DNA of 64,000 bases from JACQFK01 sp964619955 (GTDB lineage Bacteria; Planctomycetota; MHYJ01; JACPRB01). The position numbers and the translations under genes were made by a program. The notes under the pieces were generated by a model, which was not told the origin of the DNA, ran no database searches, and saw only the letters and a program-made list of their open reading frames with translations. This document shows, in pieces, positions 48,747-58,783 of this stretch (its first letter is position 1; every line of letters begins with the position of its first letter). The stretch spans positions 1-64,000 of the forward strand of contig CAZUJF010000017.1 of the NCBI GenBank assembly GCA_964619955.1, written 5' to 3'.

Positions 48747-50573
48747 ATGAAGAGTTTCGTCTTCCTGCTGCTCCTGGCCGCCCAGGATCCGGTCCCCGAA
48801 CATCCGCTGAACACCTGGGTGAAACTCAGCCCTCGGGAGGGCTCGCCCGCGTCCCCGCGCCTGGGCTATGAAGGCGACTGTGTCTGGGACCCGAAGCACC
48901 GCGTGATGCTGCGCTACGGGGGCCACAACCAGGGCGGCGGCGGGGAGCAGCACTCCGACGTCTGGACCTTCGACCCCGCGACGGCGCAGTGGACGTTCCA
49001 GGTGCCGAACACCTCGCCTCCCGGGGTCTGCTGCGCGCAGCAGAACGTCTTCGACCCGGACGCCTCGCGCTATATCCGCTTCCCCTCGTTCAGCGGCAGC
49101 CACGGCTGGCAGTGGGGCCGCGAGATCTATCTGAACCAGTCCGCCGTCTGGACCTACGACCTCGAGACGAATCTCTGGCGAAACCGGCGTCCGTTTCCCG
49201 CCCCGAAGCTCGCCCCGCTGCGCTGCGCGAGCTGGGACAGCGACCGCGAGGTCGTCGTCGTCTTCGGCGGCGAAGGGTCGAAGGAGGGCACGCTCGTCTA
49301 CGATCCGCACGCCAACACCTGGACCTCGATGAAGCCTCCGCTGCAGCCGGAGTTCCGGAGCGGCGGGAACATGACCTACGACGCGGCGCGCAAGCTGCAT
49401 ATTCTGTTCGGGTCCCAGTTCTCGAAGGATCCCCACACCTGGGCCTATGACCTCGCGAAGAACGAGTGGCGGGACCTCAAGCCGGAGCTCCAGCCGCCGA
49501 CCGAGCAGAACGACGCCGTCCTGGTCTACGACGCGGTGGGGAAAGTCGTGATCGCGATCGTCAAGGTCAGCGAGGGCAAGGACGAGGAGGCGAAACATTC
49601 CGTTCAGACCTGGGCCTTCGATGCGGGGAAGAACACCTGGACGCGGATGCATCCCGCGCGCGAACCGGACGCCGCCGGCAGCCGCACCCGGGTGCTGCTG
49701 GCGGTTCCGGAGCGGAACCTGATCCTGCTCGAGAACTGCACCAGCAAGCCGCGCGAGCAGCAGGTCTGGAGTTATCGGTATGCGGAGGGGAAGGCGCCGG
49801 CGCCCGCGCCGAAAGTCCGGACCCAGCCGCGGGCCCCGGAGGACCTCGTCGTCTCGGTCCTCTCGGACAAGGAGGTCGATCTGCGCTGGAAGGGGGAAGG
49901 GGCGGCGTACGCGGTCGAGCGGGCGCCGGTGGAGGTCCTGACGGAGGACCAGCTCCGGCGGCTCAAGTCCCGGACACCGCCGCTTGAGGCGCCGTCGGTC
50001 GGGGCGTTCAAGGCGGTCGGCCCGTTCCGGAAGCTGGCGGTCTCGAAGACGACGGAGTTTGCGGACCGGGAGGTCCTGCTCACCGGGACGGCGCCGGCCC
50101 TGGGGGAGCCCGTCTGGTCCCGCGACTTCTCCAAGGAGGAGCGGGACGAGACGGGAAAGTCCTATCGCTTTCAGGTTTTTGCCTACCGGGTGCGGGCGCT
50201 GAGCGCCGAGGGCGTCGAGAGCGGACCCTCGGAGGCGGTCTTCACGATTCCCTCCATACCGCAGGGCGTCCTCTCGAAGGAGGAGGGCGCGACCGGTCAT
50301 GTGAAGTGGTCGGCCAATCCGGAGCGGGGCATCCGGGGCTATCGCGTGTACCGGATGGACGGTCGCTACGACAAGGAGCCCGTGTCGCGGCTGACGGCTG
50401 ATCCGATCGCGGAGACGAGGTTCAGCGATCCCGCGGCGGGGAAGAAGTCGCGGCGCTACTACGTCGTGGCGGTGGATGCGCTGGGGCAGGAGGGGCATCC
50501 GAGCACGCCGGTCTGGTTCGCGCGGGAATGGGAGTCCTTCTACAAACCGTTCACGGGCGAATGGCACCCTTGA
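48747..50573 (+). CDS. Secreted Kelch-repeat protein with fibronectin-III-like C-terminus
   Basis: A 608-residue secreted protein (MKSFVFLLLLAAQDP). Kelch-type propeller blades cover about residues 40-350: HSDVWTFDPATAQWTFQVPN, SAVWTYDLETNLWRNRRPF, GTLVYDPHANTWTSMKPP, and AWAFDAGKNTW-like repeats. The C-terminal half has fibronectin-III-like strands (VDLRWKGEGAAYAVERAPVE; HVKWSANPERGIRGYRVYRM). Both parts suggest binding of protein or glycan outside the cell. Its stop lies four bases from the stop of the convergent kinase gene. Confidence 0.85.
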   Translation: MKSFVFLLLLAAQDPVPEHPLNTWVKLSPREGSPASPRLGYEGDCVWDPKHRVMLRYGGHNQGGGGEQHSDVWTFDPATAQWTFQVPNTSPPGVCCAQQNVFDPDASRYIRFPSFSGSHGWQWGREIYLNQSAVWTYDLETNLWRNRRPFPAPKLAPLRCASWDSDREVVVVFGGEGSKEGTLVYDPHANTWTSMKPPLQPEFRSGGNMTYDAARKLHILFGSQFSKDPHTWAYDLAKNEWRDLKPELQPPTEQNDAVLVYDAVGKVVIAIVKVSEGKDEEAKHSVQTWAFDAGKNTWTRMHPAREPDAAGSRTRVLLAVPERNLILLENCTSKPREQQVWSYRYAEGKAPAPAPKVRTQPRAPEDLVVSVLSDKEVDLRWKGEGAAYAVERAPVEVLTEDQLRRLKSRTPPLEAPSVGAFKAVGPFRKLAVSKTTEFADREVLLTGTAPALGEPVWSRDFSKEERDETGKSYRFQVFAYRVRALSAEGVESGPSEAVFTIPSIPQGVLSKEEGATGHVKWSANPERGIRGYRVYRMDGRYDKEPVSRLTADPIAETRFSDPAAGKKSRRYYVVAVDALGQEGHPSTPVWFAREWESFYKPFTGEWHP

Positions 50574-50577
50574 AGGG

Positions 50578-53247
50578 CTACTTCAGCTCGATCGTGTCCA
50601 CCAGGTACCAGACGCTGACGTGGTTGCTCAGCTTCAGCGTGAAGCGGGAGAGGGGCGGGAATTCGAGCGTGAACTCGGCCCAGACGTTGCCGCCGGGGTA
50701 GGGGCCGCCCTTCGCCACCACGGTGCCCGCCGTGTCCTGGATCTCGATGCCCATCTGCTGCATGGCCGCGCCCTTCCAGCGCAGTTTCGAAAGCCGCCGG
50801 CCCGAGCGGATCTCGTAGACCACGTCCGTCCCCGACTTCTGGTCGAAGTACACCGCTTCGCCGCGGAAGGGGCCCGTGGCGTCGTCCGTCTTCTGCTCGG
50901 GAAACATGCCCTGCCGCTGTCCGACGGGGAAGGGCCTCATGCTCTTCTCGGGGACGAAGACCGCGCGCAGCTTCGCGGTCGGCGCCTGGCGGTAACACGC
51001 GTCGATGCGCTGCTCGGCCTCGAGTTTCTCGGCGCCGCGCAGGCCGGGCAGGGCGAGTTCGTACCAGTACAGCGCCCGCAGCAGCGCGCCGTTCTTGAAG
51101 GCCTTGACCCGCTCCTTCTGCGCCGACGCCCACCAGGCTCCGGCGAGCTGGCGCCGTCCGGCGGCGTCCGGCGGGAGCGCCGCCTCCTGCAGGGCGAGTT
51201 TGCGCTGCGCCTCGTCCGAGCCTTTCGCCAGCAGCGGCAGGCCGTCCTCCCAGCGATCCTTCACCAGGCAGAGGTGGCGTCCCGCGTCCAGGCAGGCGCC
51301 GGGCTCGTCGGGCTGGGCCGACAGCGTCCGCTTCGCCTTGAGGTAGCGTTCGACCTCCGGCTGGATCGCCGTGAGCTCCTTGCCGAGCGCGGCGGCCTCC
51401 TCGACGATGCCCGCGTCCCCGGACTGTTTCGCGATGGCGGACGCATCCCGGGCGGCCTGCTGCGCGACCTTGACGTCGTCCGCCGCGAGCGCGTCCTCCG
51501 CGAGCCGCAGGTGGGCGCCGGCCAGTTGCTGAGCGTCGTCGCGGGCCTTCACCTGTTTCTTGGCGCGTTTGAGGGCGTCGGCCTTGACGGCGACGGCGTC
51601 GAGCCCGGCCTCGGCCGCCAGTTCGTCCGCGGCCTTGAAGATCGCGGCGACGTCGAGGCGGTCCACCGCGGCGTCGACGGCCTCCTTGAGCAGCGAGGCG
51701 GCGACCTTGGGATCGCGGGCGGCGGGCAGGACCTTCTGCGCCGGGAGCGGCTTGGGAGGGGGGGCGGGGGCCGGGGCGGGAACGGGAGCGGGGACCGGCA
51801 CCGGTGCGGGTTTCGGGGCCGGGGCGGGCGCCGGCTCGCCGCGGGCTTCGATGGCGAGCAGTTTCTCGCGCGTCTGCCGGGCCTCCTCTTCGGAGAGCCG
51901 CGCCTTCTCCTTGAGGGCCGCGAGTTCCTCGCGGAGACGCTTCTGGTCCTGTTCGGACGCGGAGGCCGCGGCCGTCTTGATCTTCTGCTCGGCCAGTTCG
52001 ATCTCCTTCGCCGAGCTCGCGCGGGAGGCCTCCAACTGGAGCTTCAGGTCGGCCGCCTCCTTCGTCCGGGCCGCGCGCGCGGCCTCCGCCTCGGCGGCCT
52101 GCGCCTGCCGGTCGCCCTCGCGGGCCTCGGCGCTCGACGGGTCCTTCGCCAGCGCCTTCCCGAATTCGATGCGGGCGTCGGTGTATTTCTTCTCCTTGAG
52201 GAGCCGGCGCGCCCGGGCGAGTTCCGCATCGGCCGAAGGCGGCGGGGGCGAGGGCCGCAGGGCGAGCCCCAGGATCACGACGAGGGCGAGTCCCGCCGCC
52301 GCCGAGATCCAGACCCACGGGTTGGTTTTCCTGGAGACCCCCACGCGGCGCCGCACGGTGCTGATCGCGACCGCCTCGCCCTTGAGCCAGCGGTCGAGGT
52401 CCAGCGCGAACGCGCGCGCCGTCGCGTAGCGGTCGCCCGGGTTCTTCTCCATGGCCTTGAGGCAGATGTTCTCGATGGTCCGGTCGAGGGCGGGGTCCAG
52501 CGCCGTGATCCGCGTGCTCGAGGGCAGGCTGGGACGCTCCTTCGAGGCCTTCATGAGGATCTCGATGGCGGTCTCGCCCTCGAAGGGTTTGCGTCCCGCG
52601 AGCATTTCGTAGAGCATGACGCCCAGCGAGTAGACGTCGGTGCGTCCGTCGACGGTCTTCGCGCCGCGCGCCTGTTCGGGGCTCATGTACGCGGGCGTGC
52701 CGACGACGAGGCCGTCGCCCGTCAGCGAGAGGCCGGTGTCGCCCCCCATGGCCTTGGCCAGGCCGAAATCCATCACCACGGGTTTGTTCTGGGCGTCGAC
52801 CAGGATGTTCTGCGGCTTGAGGTCGCGGTGGAGCACGCCCTGTTCGTGGGCGTGATGGACGGCGAGGGCGATGTCCCTCAGGACGGGCACCTTCGCGCGC
52901 AGGCCGAGTCCCTTGGCGGCCAGCCAGTCCGAAAAGGCCCGGCCCTGGATGAGTTCCATGGCGAGGTAGCGGCGGCCCTGGATCTCGCCGGCCTCGTAGA
53001 GCGTGACGATGCCCGGGTGTTTGAGCTTGGCGGCCATCTGCGCCTCGCGCGCGAAGCGCTGGCGCTCCTGCTCCGCCTGGTCCGGTTTCTGTCCCGGGCG
53101 GGGCAGCATCAGCTTGAGGGCGACCTTGCGCTGGATCTGGGTGTCGGTGGCCTCGTAGACGACGCCCATGCCGCCGCGGCCGAGTTCGCGGATGAGGGCG
53201 TACTTGCCCACGGTGCGGGAGGGGTTCGGGCGGTTCGGTTCAGTCAT
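50578..53247 (-). CDS. Transmembrane Ser/Thr protein kinase with coiled-coil and Pro-rich linker
   Basis: An 889-residue protein. The kinase domain (about residues 15-275) is intact: GRGGMGVVYEA, VALKLML, LHRDLKPQNILVD, DFGLAKAMGG, GTPAYMSPEQARG. A membrane helix follows (WVWISAAAGLALVVILGLAL, about 312-331), then a charged coiled coil (about 340-475), a striking Pro-Ala-Val-Lys repeat of about 35 residues (APKPAPVPVPAPVPAPAP), more helices and a C-terminal beta-rich domain ending WYLVDTIELK. Likely a sensor of envelope state. A CGTGTTACACT extended -10 element lies just upstream (53275-53265, minus strand). Confidence 0.92.
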   Translation of the reverse strand: MTEPNRPNPSRTVGKYALIRELGRGGMGVVYEATDTQIQRKVALKLMLPRPGQKPDQAEQERQRFAREAQMAAKLKHPGIVTLYEAGEIQGRRYLAMELIQGRAFSDWLAAKGLGLRAKVPVLRDIALAVHHAHEQGVLHRDLKPQNILVDAQNKPVVMDFGLAKAMGGDTGLSLTGDGLVVGTPAYMSPEQARGAKTVDGRTDVYSLGVMLYEMLAGRKPFEGETAIEILMKASKERPSLPSSTRITALDPALDRTIENICLKAMEKNPGDRYATARAFALDLDRWLKGEAVAISTVRRRVGVSRKTNPWVWISAAAGLALVVILGLALRPSPPPPSADAELARARRLLKEKKYTDARIEFGKALAKDPSSAEAREGDRQAQAAEAEAARAARTKEAADLKLQLEASRASSAKEIELAEQKIKTAAASASEQDQKRLREELAALKEKARLSEEEARQTREKLLAIEARGEPAPAPAPKPAPVPVPAPVPAPAPAPPPKPLPAQKVLPAARDPKVAASLLKEAVDAAVDRLDVAAIFKAADELAAEAGLDAVAVKADALKRAKKQVKARDDAQQLAGAHLRLAEDALAADDVKVAQQAARDASAIAKQSGDAGIVEEAAALGKELTAIQPEVERYLKAKRTLSAQPDEPGACLDAGRHLCLVKDRWEDGLPLLAKGSDEAQRKLALQEAALPPDAAGRRQLAGAWWASAQKERVKAFKNGALLRALYWYELALPGLRGAEKLEAEQRIDACYRQAPTAKLRAVFVPEKSMRPFPVGQRQGMFPEQKTDDATGPFRGEAVYFDQKSGTDVVYEIRSGRRLSKLRWKGAAMQQMGIEIQDTAGTVVAKGGPYPGGNVWAEFTLEFPPLSRFTLKLSNHVSVWYLVDTIELK

Positions 53248-53293
53248 GGGACTACGTCTGGAAGTGTAACACGGGGAGGGGCCGGGGGAGGGG

Positions 53294-53755
53294 TCAGCGT
53301 GCGTTCGCCAGGGTCTGCTCGAGCGCCTGCAGGCAGTCGGCCAGGGGGATGGTCCAGAGGCCCGCTTTCCTCTTGGCGAAGCTCTTCTTCCAGGGTTCGT
53401 AGGCCGCCTGGAAGTCCGGGACGGGGAGGCCGGAGCGGAGGAGTTGCGGGCCGCTCTTGTCCAGGGCGGATTCGACGATGGGCAGATGCCGGACCTGGTC
53501 CGTGAAGCCTGTCGGGGCCTTGGGGTTCTTGAGGTGCACGCCTTCGAGCGCGATATGGACGATGGGGCCGACCTGGTGGGGGTCCACCCGGAGGACCAGG
53601 AAGCGCGCCTTCTCCTCGGACGGGCGGGCCTTGAAGGAGTACTCGGAACCGACGACGTATTTGGAGGGAGGGCCTGCCGGCACGGCGTCTTCGGAGGACT
53701 TGCCGCAGCCCCAGGCCAGAAGGGCGGGGAGGATCAGGACCCGTCTTCTCATCAT
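53294..53755 (-). CDS. Hypothetical lipoprotein
   Basis: A 153-residue protein starting MMRRRVLILPALLAWGC, with a lipobox-like LAWGC. The mature part is a small beta-rich domain (YVVGSEYSFKARPSEEKARF, VGPIVHIALEGVHLK) followed by helices (EPWKKSFAKRKAGLWTIPL). No family recognised; the NAD-binding or enzymatic motifs are absent. Located between the kinase (downstream on the same strand) and the DUF4143 ATPase, 46 bases before the kinase start. Confidence 0.65.
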   Translation of the reverse strand: MMRRRVLILPALLAWGCGKSSEDAVPAGPPSKYVVGSEYSFKARPSEEKARFLVLRVDPHQVGPIVHIALEGVHLKNPKAPTGFTDQVRHLPIVESALDKSGPQLLRSGLPVPDFQAAYEPWKKSFAKRKAGLWTIPLADCLQALEQTLANAR

Positions 53756-53791
53756 CCCGTGACTCTAAATCATCGACGGGTCCGGTTTCAA

Positions 53792-53817
53792 CCCGGCGGC
53801 GCAACTTTTCCGCCGGG
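53792..53817 (-). terminator. GC hairpin downstream of the DUF4143 gene
   Basis: CCCGGCGG (53792-53799) and CCGCCGGG (53810-53817) pair perfectly with a ten-base loop, 50 bases after the DUF4143 stop on the minus strand. Only a short TT follows, so Rho-independent termination would be weak. Confidence 0.35.
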
Positions 53818-53866
53818 CGCCGGTTCGAGCCCGTCCCGCCCGTCTGCCGTCCAAGCGGACCGGAAC

Positions 53867-55177
53867 TCAGAACCCCGGCTTGTCCAGCCCGGCCATCCAG
53901 CGCCAGGCCGGGAGGATCGAGACGGCGCGTCCGTCGATGCGCCGCTCGCCTTCCTGGTTGTGCGTCAGCACCACGCCCGTCGCGGCCCGGGTGTCCCGGA
54001 GGGCCTCCCTCAAGCCCTTCAACTCCCGGTCTTCGTTGGCGGGACCCAGGTCCCAGCAGACCTGGACGGCCGCCCGGACGCGGGGGCCCTCCCGGAGGAT
54101 GAAGTCGCACTCGTGCCGGTCCGCGTGGTAGTAGAGCTCGAAGCCCCGCCGGAGCAGTTCCACGGCCACGGCGTTCTCGAGGAGGCGGCCCCGGTTTTCG
54201 GAAAAGGCCCCGCCGAGACCGGCGAAGCCGGTGTCGATCAGATAGACCTTCACGGGATTGAAGAGGCGGCGGGCCGGCGAGAAGCCGAACTTCCGGGCCC
54301 GGACCAGGAAGAAGGCCTCTTCGAGGAAGCCGAGGTAGGACGAGATGGTGGCCTTTGAGGCCGGCCGCCCCCCTCCCTTGAAGCGGCGCTCGAAGGCGCC
54401 GATCGAGAAGAGGCAGGCGTAGGCTTCAAGCAGCCAGGCCAGGAGGTCGTCGAGCAGGCTGCGGGCCCGGATCTGATGGCGGTCGAGGACGTCCCGATAG
54501 ACCACGGTTTCGAAGTACCCCTGCAGGAGGCGCCGGCGCTCGGGCGCCGTTTCCCGGAGGCAGACTTCGGGGTAGCCCCCGTGGCCCAGCCAGTCCTGGA
54601 AGGCGGCGGCGGCCCCGGCGGCGCCCCCGGGCATCCGGGCGCGGGCGGGCGTCGGGAGGGCTTTCTTCAGGGACAGGAACTCCTCGAACGAGAAGGGCAG
54701 GATGAGGATGCTTTCGTAGCGGCCCCGCAATTCCGTCGCGACCTCCCGTGCGAGGAGCCCGGAGTTGCTTCCCGTCACGACGATGCGGTGGCGGCCTCGG
54801 TTGTGGAGGGTGCGCAGCATCCGGCTCCAGTCGTCCACCCTCTGGACCTCGTCCAGGAAGAGGTACTTGGGCGGACGTCCGGCCAGGCGCTCGTGGGCGC
54901 CCAGCAGGGCGTCCATGGACGGGGCCTCGAAGCCCTTGAGGCGGTAGTCCTCGAAATCCACGAAGAGGGTGTCGCCGCGGCGGGCCGCCCCGGATTTCAG
55001 CAGGCCGTCGATCAGTTGGTGGAGAAAGAACGTCTTGCCCGCGCGCCGGGGGCCCACCAGGGCCAGCACGCTCCGCAGGCGGGAGGGGACCACGTCCGGC
55101 CCGCGCCGCTCGACGCGGCCCGGCGGGGACGCCCCCTCGAGCCACTCCGCGGCCACCCGTTCCAAGGCTTCGTTCAT
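53867..55177 (-). CDS. AAA ATPase with DUF4143 (stand-alone)
   Basis: A 436-residue ATPase of the archaeal/bacterial DUF4143 type: Walker A VGPRRAGKTFF, Walker B YLFLDEVQRVDD, sensor VVTGSNSGLL, then the DUF4143 domain (about residues 210-400) with YLIDTGFAGLGG and the nuclease-like DFILREGPRVRAAVQVC, in which the expected Lys is replaced by Gln. Such genes are often horizontally spread and patchy in distribution; no toxin partner is adjacent. Its promoter region is AT-rich with an inverted repeat, unlike its neighbours, consistent with transfer. Confidence 0.88.
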   Translation of the reverse strand: MNEALERVAAEWLEGASPPGRVERRGPDVVPSRLRSVLALVGPRRAGKTFFLHQLIDGLLKSGAARRGDTLFVDFEDYRLKGFEAPSMDALLGAHERLAGRPPKYLFLDEVQRVDDWSRMLRTLHNRGRHRIVVTGSNSGLLAREVATELRGRYESILILPFSFEEFLSLKKALPTPARARMPGGAAGAAAAFQDWLGHGGYPEVCLRETAPERRRLLQGYFETVVYRDVLDRHQIRARSLLDDLLAWLLEAYACLFSIGAFERRFKGGGRPASKATISSYLGFLEEAFFLVRARKFGFSPARRLFNPVKVYLIDTGFAGLGGAFSENRGRLLENAVAVELLRRGFELYYHADRHECDFILREGPRVRAAVQVCWDLGPANEDRELKGLREALRDTRAATGVVLTHNQEGERRIDGRAVSILPAWRWMAGLDKPGF

Positions 55178-55186
55178 AAGGACAGT

Positions 55187-55217
55187 ATACTAAACGATTA
55201 GCACTATAACCGTTCAA
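55187..55217 (-). promoter_or_regulatory. Promoter with inverted repeat before the DUF4143 gene
   Basis: On the minus strand TTGAAC (55217-55212) and TTTAGT (55194-55189) are 17 bases apart. AACGATTA (55193-55200) and TAACCGTT (55207-55214) form an inverted repeat with seven of eight pairs and a six-base spacer, filling the region between -35 and -10. A repressor site is likely, possibly autoregulatory. Confidence 0.45.
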
Positions 55218-55313
55218 TTTGAAAGTTGCCTGCGGCGGTCCGGGGGGAGGCGCAATCCCGGGAACGAACGGGCCTCTTCCGCCGTCCTCCTCCCTGTGGT
55301 AGAAGGGCCTGCC

Positions 55314-56957
55314 TTGAGCGACGAGACACCGCCTCCCCCCTTCGATCTCGAGCGGGCCGAGTACGCCGGCGCTGCCGCGGCGGCCGGCGTCTGCGCGCGC
55401 TGCGAGAACGTCCTCCGGGACGAATACCACCTGGCCGGCGCGGCGCTGATCTGCGTCCCCTGCGAGCGCGAGGTGTCCGGCGGGGCGGACGGGCTGCCGA
55501 CGGCGCTGCGTCTGTTCCGCGCCTGCGGCTACGGGCTGGCCGTCACGGGGGTCGCGATCGGGCTCCTGATCGCGACGCAGCGCTTCGGGTTCCAGATCCT
55601 CCTCATGGCCGTCTCCGGGATGGGGATCGGCATCGCGGTGCGGATCGGGTCGGGCGGCCGCGGGGGCTGGCCGTTCCAGATCGCGGCGGCCCTCTGCGCC
55701 TACCTCGCCGCGACGCTGTCGTTCGTGCCCCTGGCGTTGCAGTCGGGCCGCCTCTCGGGCGGTCTGGGGAGGGCCGTGCTCGTCTGCCTCGGGCTGCCGT
55801 TCACGGCGGGGGATCAGCGGCTGATGCTCTGGCTCATGGCGGGCGTGGGCGCCTACGTCGCGATCCGGATGAACGGGCGCCGTCCGCTGCGGCTGCCGGG
55901 GCCGTTCCGGCTCCGGGCGGCGTCGGCGGGATCCGCCGCGGCGGAGCCCTGTCCCTCCTGCGGGGCGGACCAGCCGCCGGGCATGACGGCCTGCCCCTCC
56001 TGCGCGCGGCTCGTGCACGGGGCGCGGCTGCGGGACCTGATCGCCGAGGGCCGCCGGGCGGAGGCGGCGGGCGACGCGACGCGGGCCGTGACGCTGTGGC
56101 GGGAGATCCTGGAACTGCTGCCTCCGGGCTCGCGCCAGCAGGCGGCGGCGCTCGGGGAGGTGCGGCGCCTGAGCGGGCTCGTCGAGGAGGCGCCGGCGGC
56201 TGCTGCAGGCGGCCGCTTCAAGCGGGGCTGGCTGGGCCTCGGCGCACTCGCCGTCTTCCTGCTGACGAAGGGGAAGTTCCTGCTGGCGGGCCTGACCAAG
56301 CTGCCGACGCTGCTCTCGATGCTGGCGACCGTCGGCGTCTACATGAGCCTCTTCGGCTGGAAGTTCGCCGTGGGGTTCATCGTTTCGCTCTACATCCACG
56401 AGATGGGCCACGTGTGGATGCTGCGGCGCTACGGGATCCGGGCCTCGGCGCCGATGTTCATCCCCGGCCTGGGGGCCTTCGTGCGCCTGCAGCAGTATCC
56501 GGCCACCGTGCGCGAGGACGCGCGGGTGGGCCTGGCGGGGCCGATCTGGGGCCTGGGGGCCGCGGCGGCGGCGACGGCCGTCTGGGCCTGGTCGGGGGCC
56601 CCGGTCTGGGGGGCGATCGCGAAATTCGGCGCCTGGCTCAACCTCTTCAACCTGCTTCCCGTGTGGCAGTTCGACGGCGGCCGGGGCTTCCGCTCGCTGC
56701 CCCGCTGGCAGCGCTGGATCGCCGCCGCCGTGCTCGCCGGGGCCTGGCACGCGACCGGCGGGGAGACGCTGCTCTTCATCCTGCTGCTGTGCGCGGCGGG
56801 CCGGGCCCTCTTCGGGGACGCGCCGCGGGAGCGGGACGACGGCATCCTCATCCAGTACGTGCTGCTCGTCGGCCTGCTGACCTGGATCTTCCTTCGGATC
56901 CCGCTGCCGCCCGAGGCGATGCTGCAAGACCCTGTCCCGCAAGGGGATGGGCGCTGA
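55314..56957 (+). CDS. M50-type membrane metalloprotease with two zinc ribbons
   Basis: A 547-residue membrane protein, start uncertain (TTG 55314; GTG 55296 is possible). A first zinc ribbon is near residues 27-50 (CARC...CVPC), then five membrane helices, a second zinc ribbon near 211 (CPSCGADQPPGMTACPSC), a helical linker, and the site-2-protease core with HEMGH near residue 362 and a later NLLPVWQFDGGR, the usual second metal-site motif of the family. Intramembrane cleavage of an anti-sigma factor or similar regulator is a family possibility. Isolated between the DUF4143 gene and the sigma-54 activator. Confidence 0.82.
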   Translation: MSDETPPPPFDLERAEYAGAAAAAGVCARCENVLRDEYHLAGAALICVPCEREVSGGADGLPTALRLFRACGYGLAVTGVAIGLLIATQRFGFQILLMAVSGMGIGIAVRIGSGGRGGWPFQIAAALCAYLAATLSFVPLALQSGRLSGGLGRAVLVCLGLPFTAGDQRLMLWLMAGVGAYVAIRMNGRRPLRLPGPFRLRAASAGSAAAEPCPSCGADQPPGMTACPSCARLVHGARLRDLIAEGRRAEAAGDATRAVTLWREILELLPPGSRQQAAALGEVRRLSGLVEEAPAAAAGGRFKRGWLGLGALAVFLLTKGKFLLAGLTKLPTLLSMLATVGVYMSLFGWKFAVGFIVSLYIHEMGHVWMLRRYGIRASAPMFIPGLGAFVRLQQYPATVREDARVGLAGPIWGLGAAAAATAVWAWSGAPVWGAIAKFGAWLNLFNLLPVWQFDGGRGFRSLPRWQRWIAAAVLAGAWHATGGETLLFILLLCAAGRALFGDAPRERDDGILIQYVLLVGLLTWIFLRIPLPPEAMLQDPVPQGDGR

Positions 56958-56966
56958 GCCTATTTC

Positions 56967-57036
56967 TTGACGGGCACCTCACGGAGAGGTAGGATGCAGA
57001 CTTCAGGGGTACCGGGTTGTAGGAATTCAATTTCCT
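56967..57036 (+). promoter_or_regulatory. Sigma-70 promoter and dyad of the sigma-54 activator gene
   Basis: TTGACG (56967-56972) and TAGGAT (56990-56995) are 17 bases apart, a good housekeeping promoter. AGGAA-N6-TTCCT (57021-57036) lies in the leader, about 20 bases past the likely start site, and may bind a repressor. Confidence 0.55.
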
Positions 57037-57081
57037 GCATACTCTCAGGTCGTCCCCGCTGAATCCGCAGAAAGGATCCCG

Positions 57082-58650
<1,569 letters not shown>

Positions 58651-58737
58651 GGCTTCCGCGAAGTAGGCCTCCCTTCCCGTTTCCCACCGCGGGGTCGCTC
58701 GCGGCCTAGTTCGCTACCCGTTCCCCCCTGAAAGCCC

Positions 58738-58753
58738 TTGGCACGGGGTTTGC
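58738..58753 (+). promoter_or_regulatory. Sigma-54 promoter of the nirB operon
   Basis: TTGGCAC (58738-58744) and TTGC (58750-58753) place the -24 GG and -12 GC exactly ten bases apart, matching the consensus TGGCAC-N5-TTGC. Transcription should start near 58765, about 19 bases before the nirB ATG, just ahead of GGAGG (58767-58771). CCGCG-N8-CGCGG (58687-58704) about 70 bases upstream is a candidate activator site. Confidence 0.85.
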
Positions 58754-58783
58754 GCTTCCGGACTCCGGAGGCAAAGCACCGAG

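Noticed and set aside
51740..51850. A tandem DNA repeat in the second kinase gene
   Set aside because: It is a Pro-Ala-Val-Lys low-complexity linker within the protein, not a structural DNA repeat with fixed units.
55187..55217. Toxin-antitoxin module for the DUF4143 ATPase
   Set aside because: No small partner gene on either side in the same orientation.
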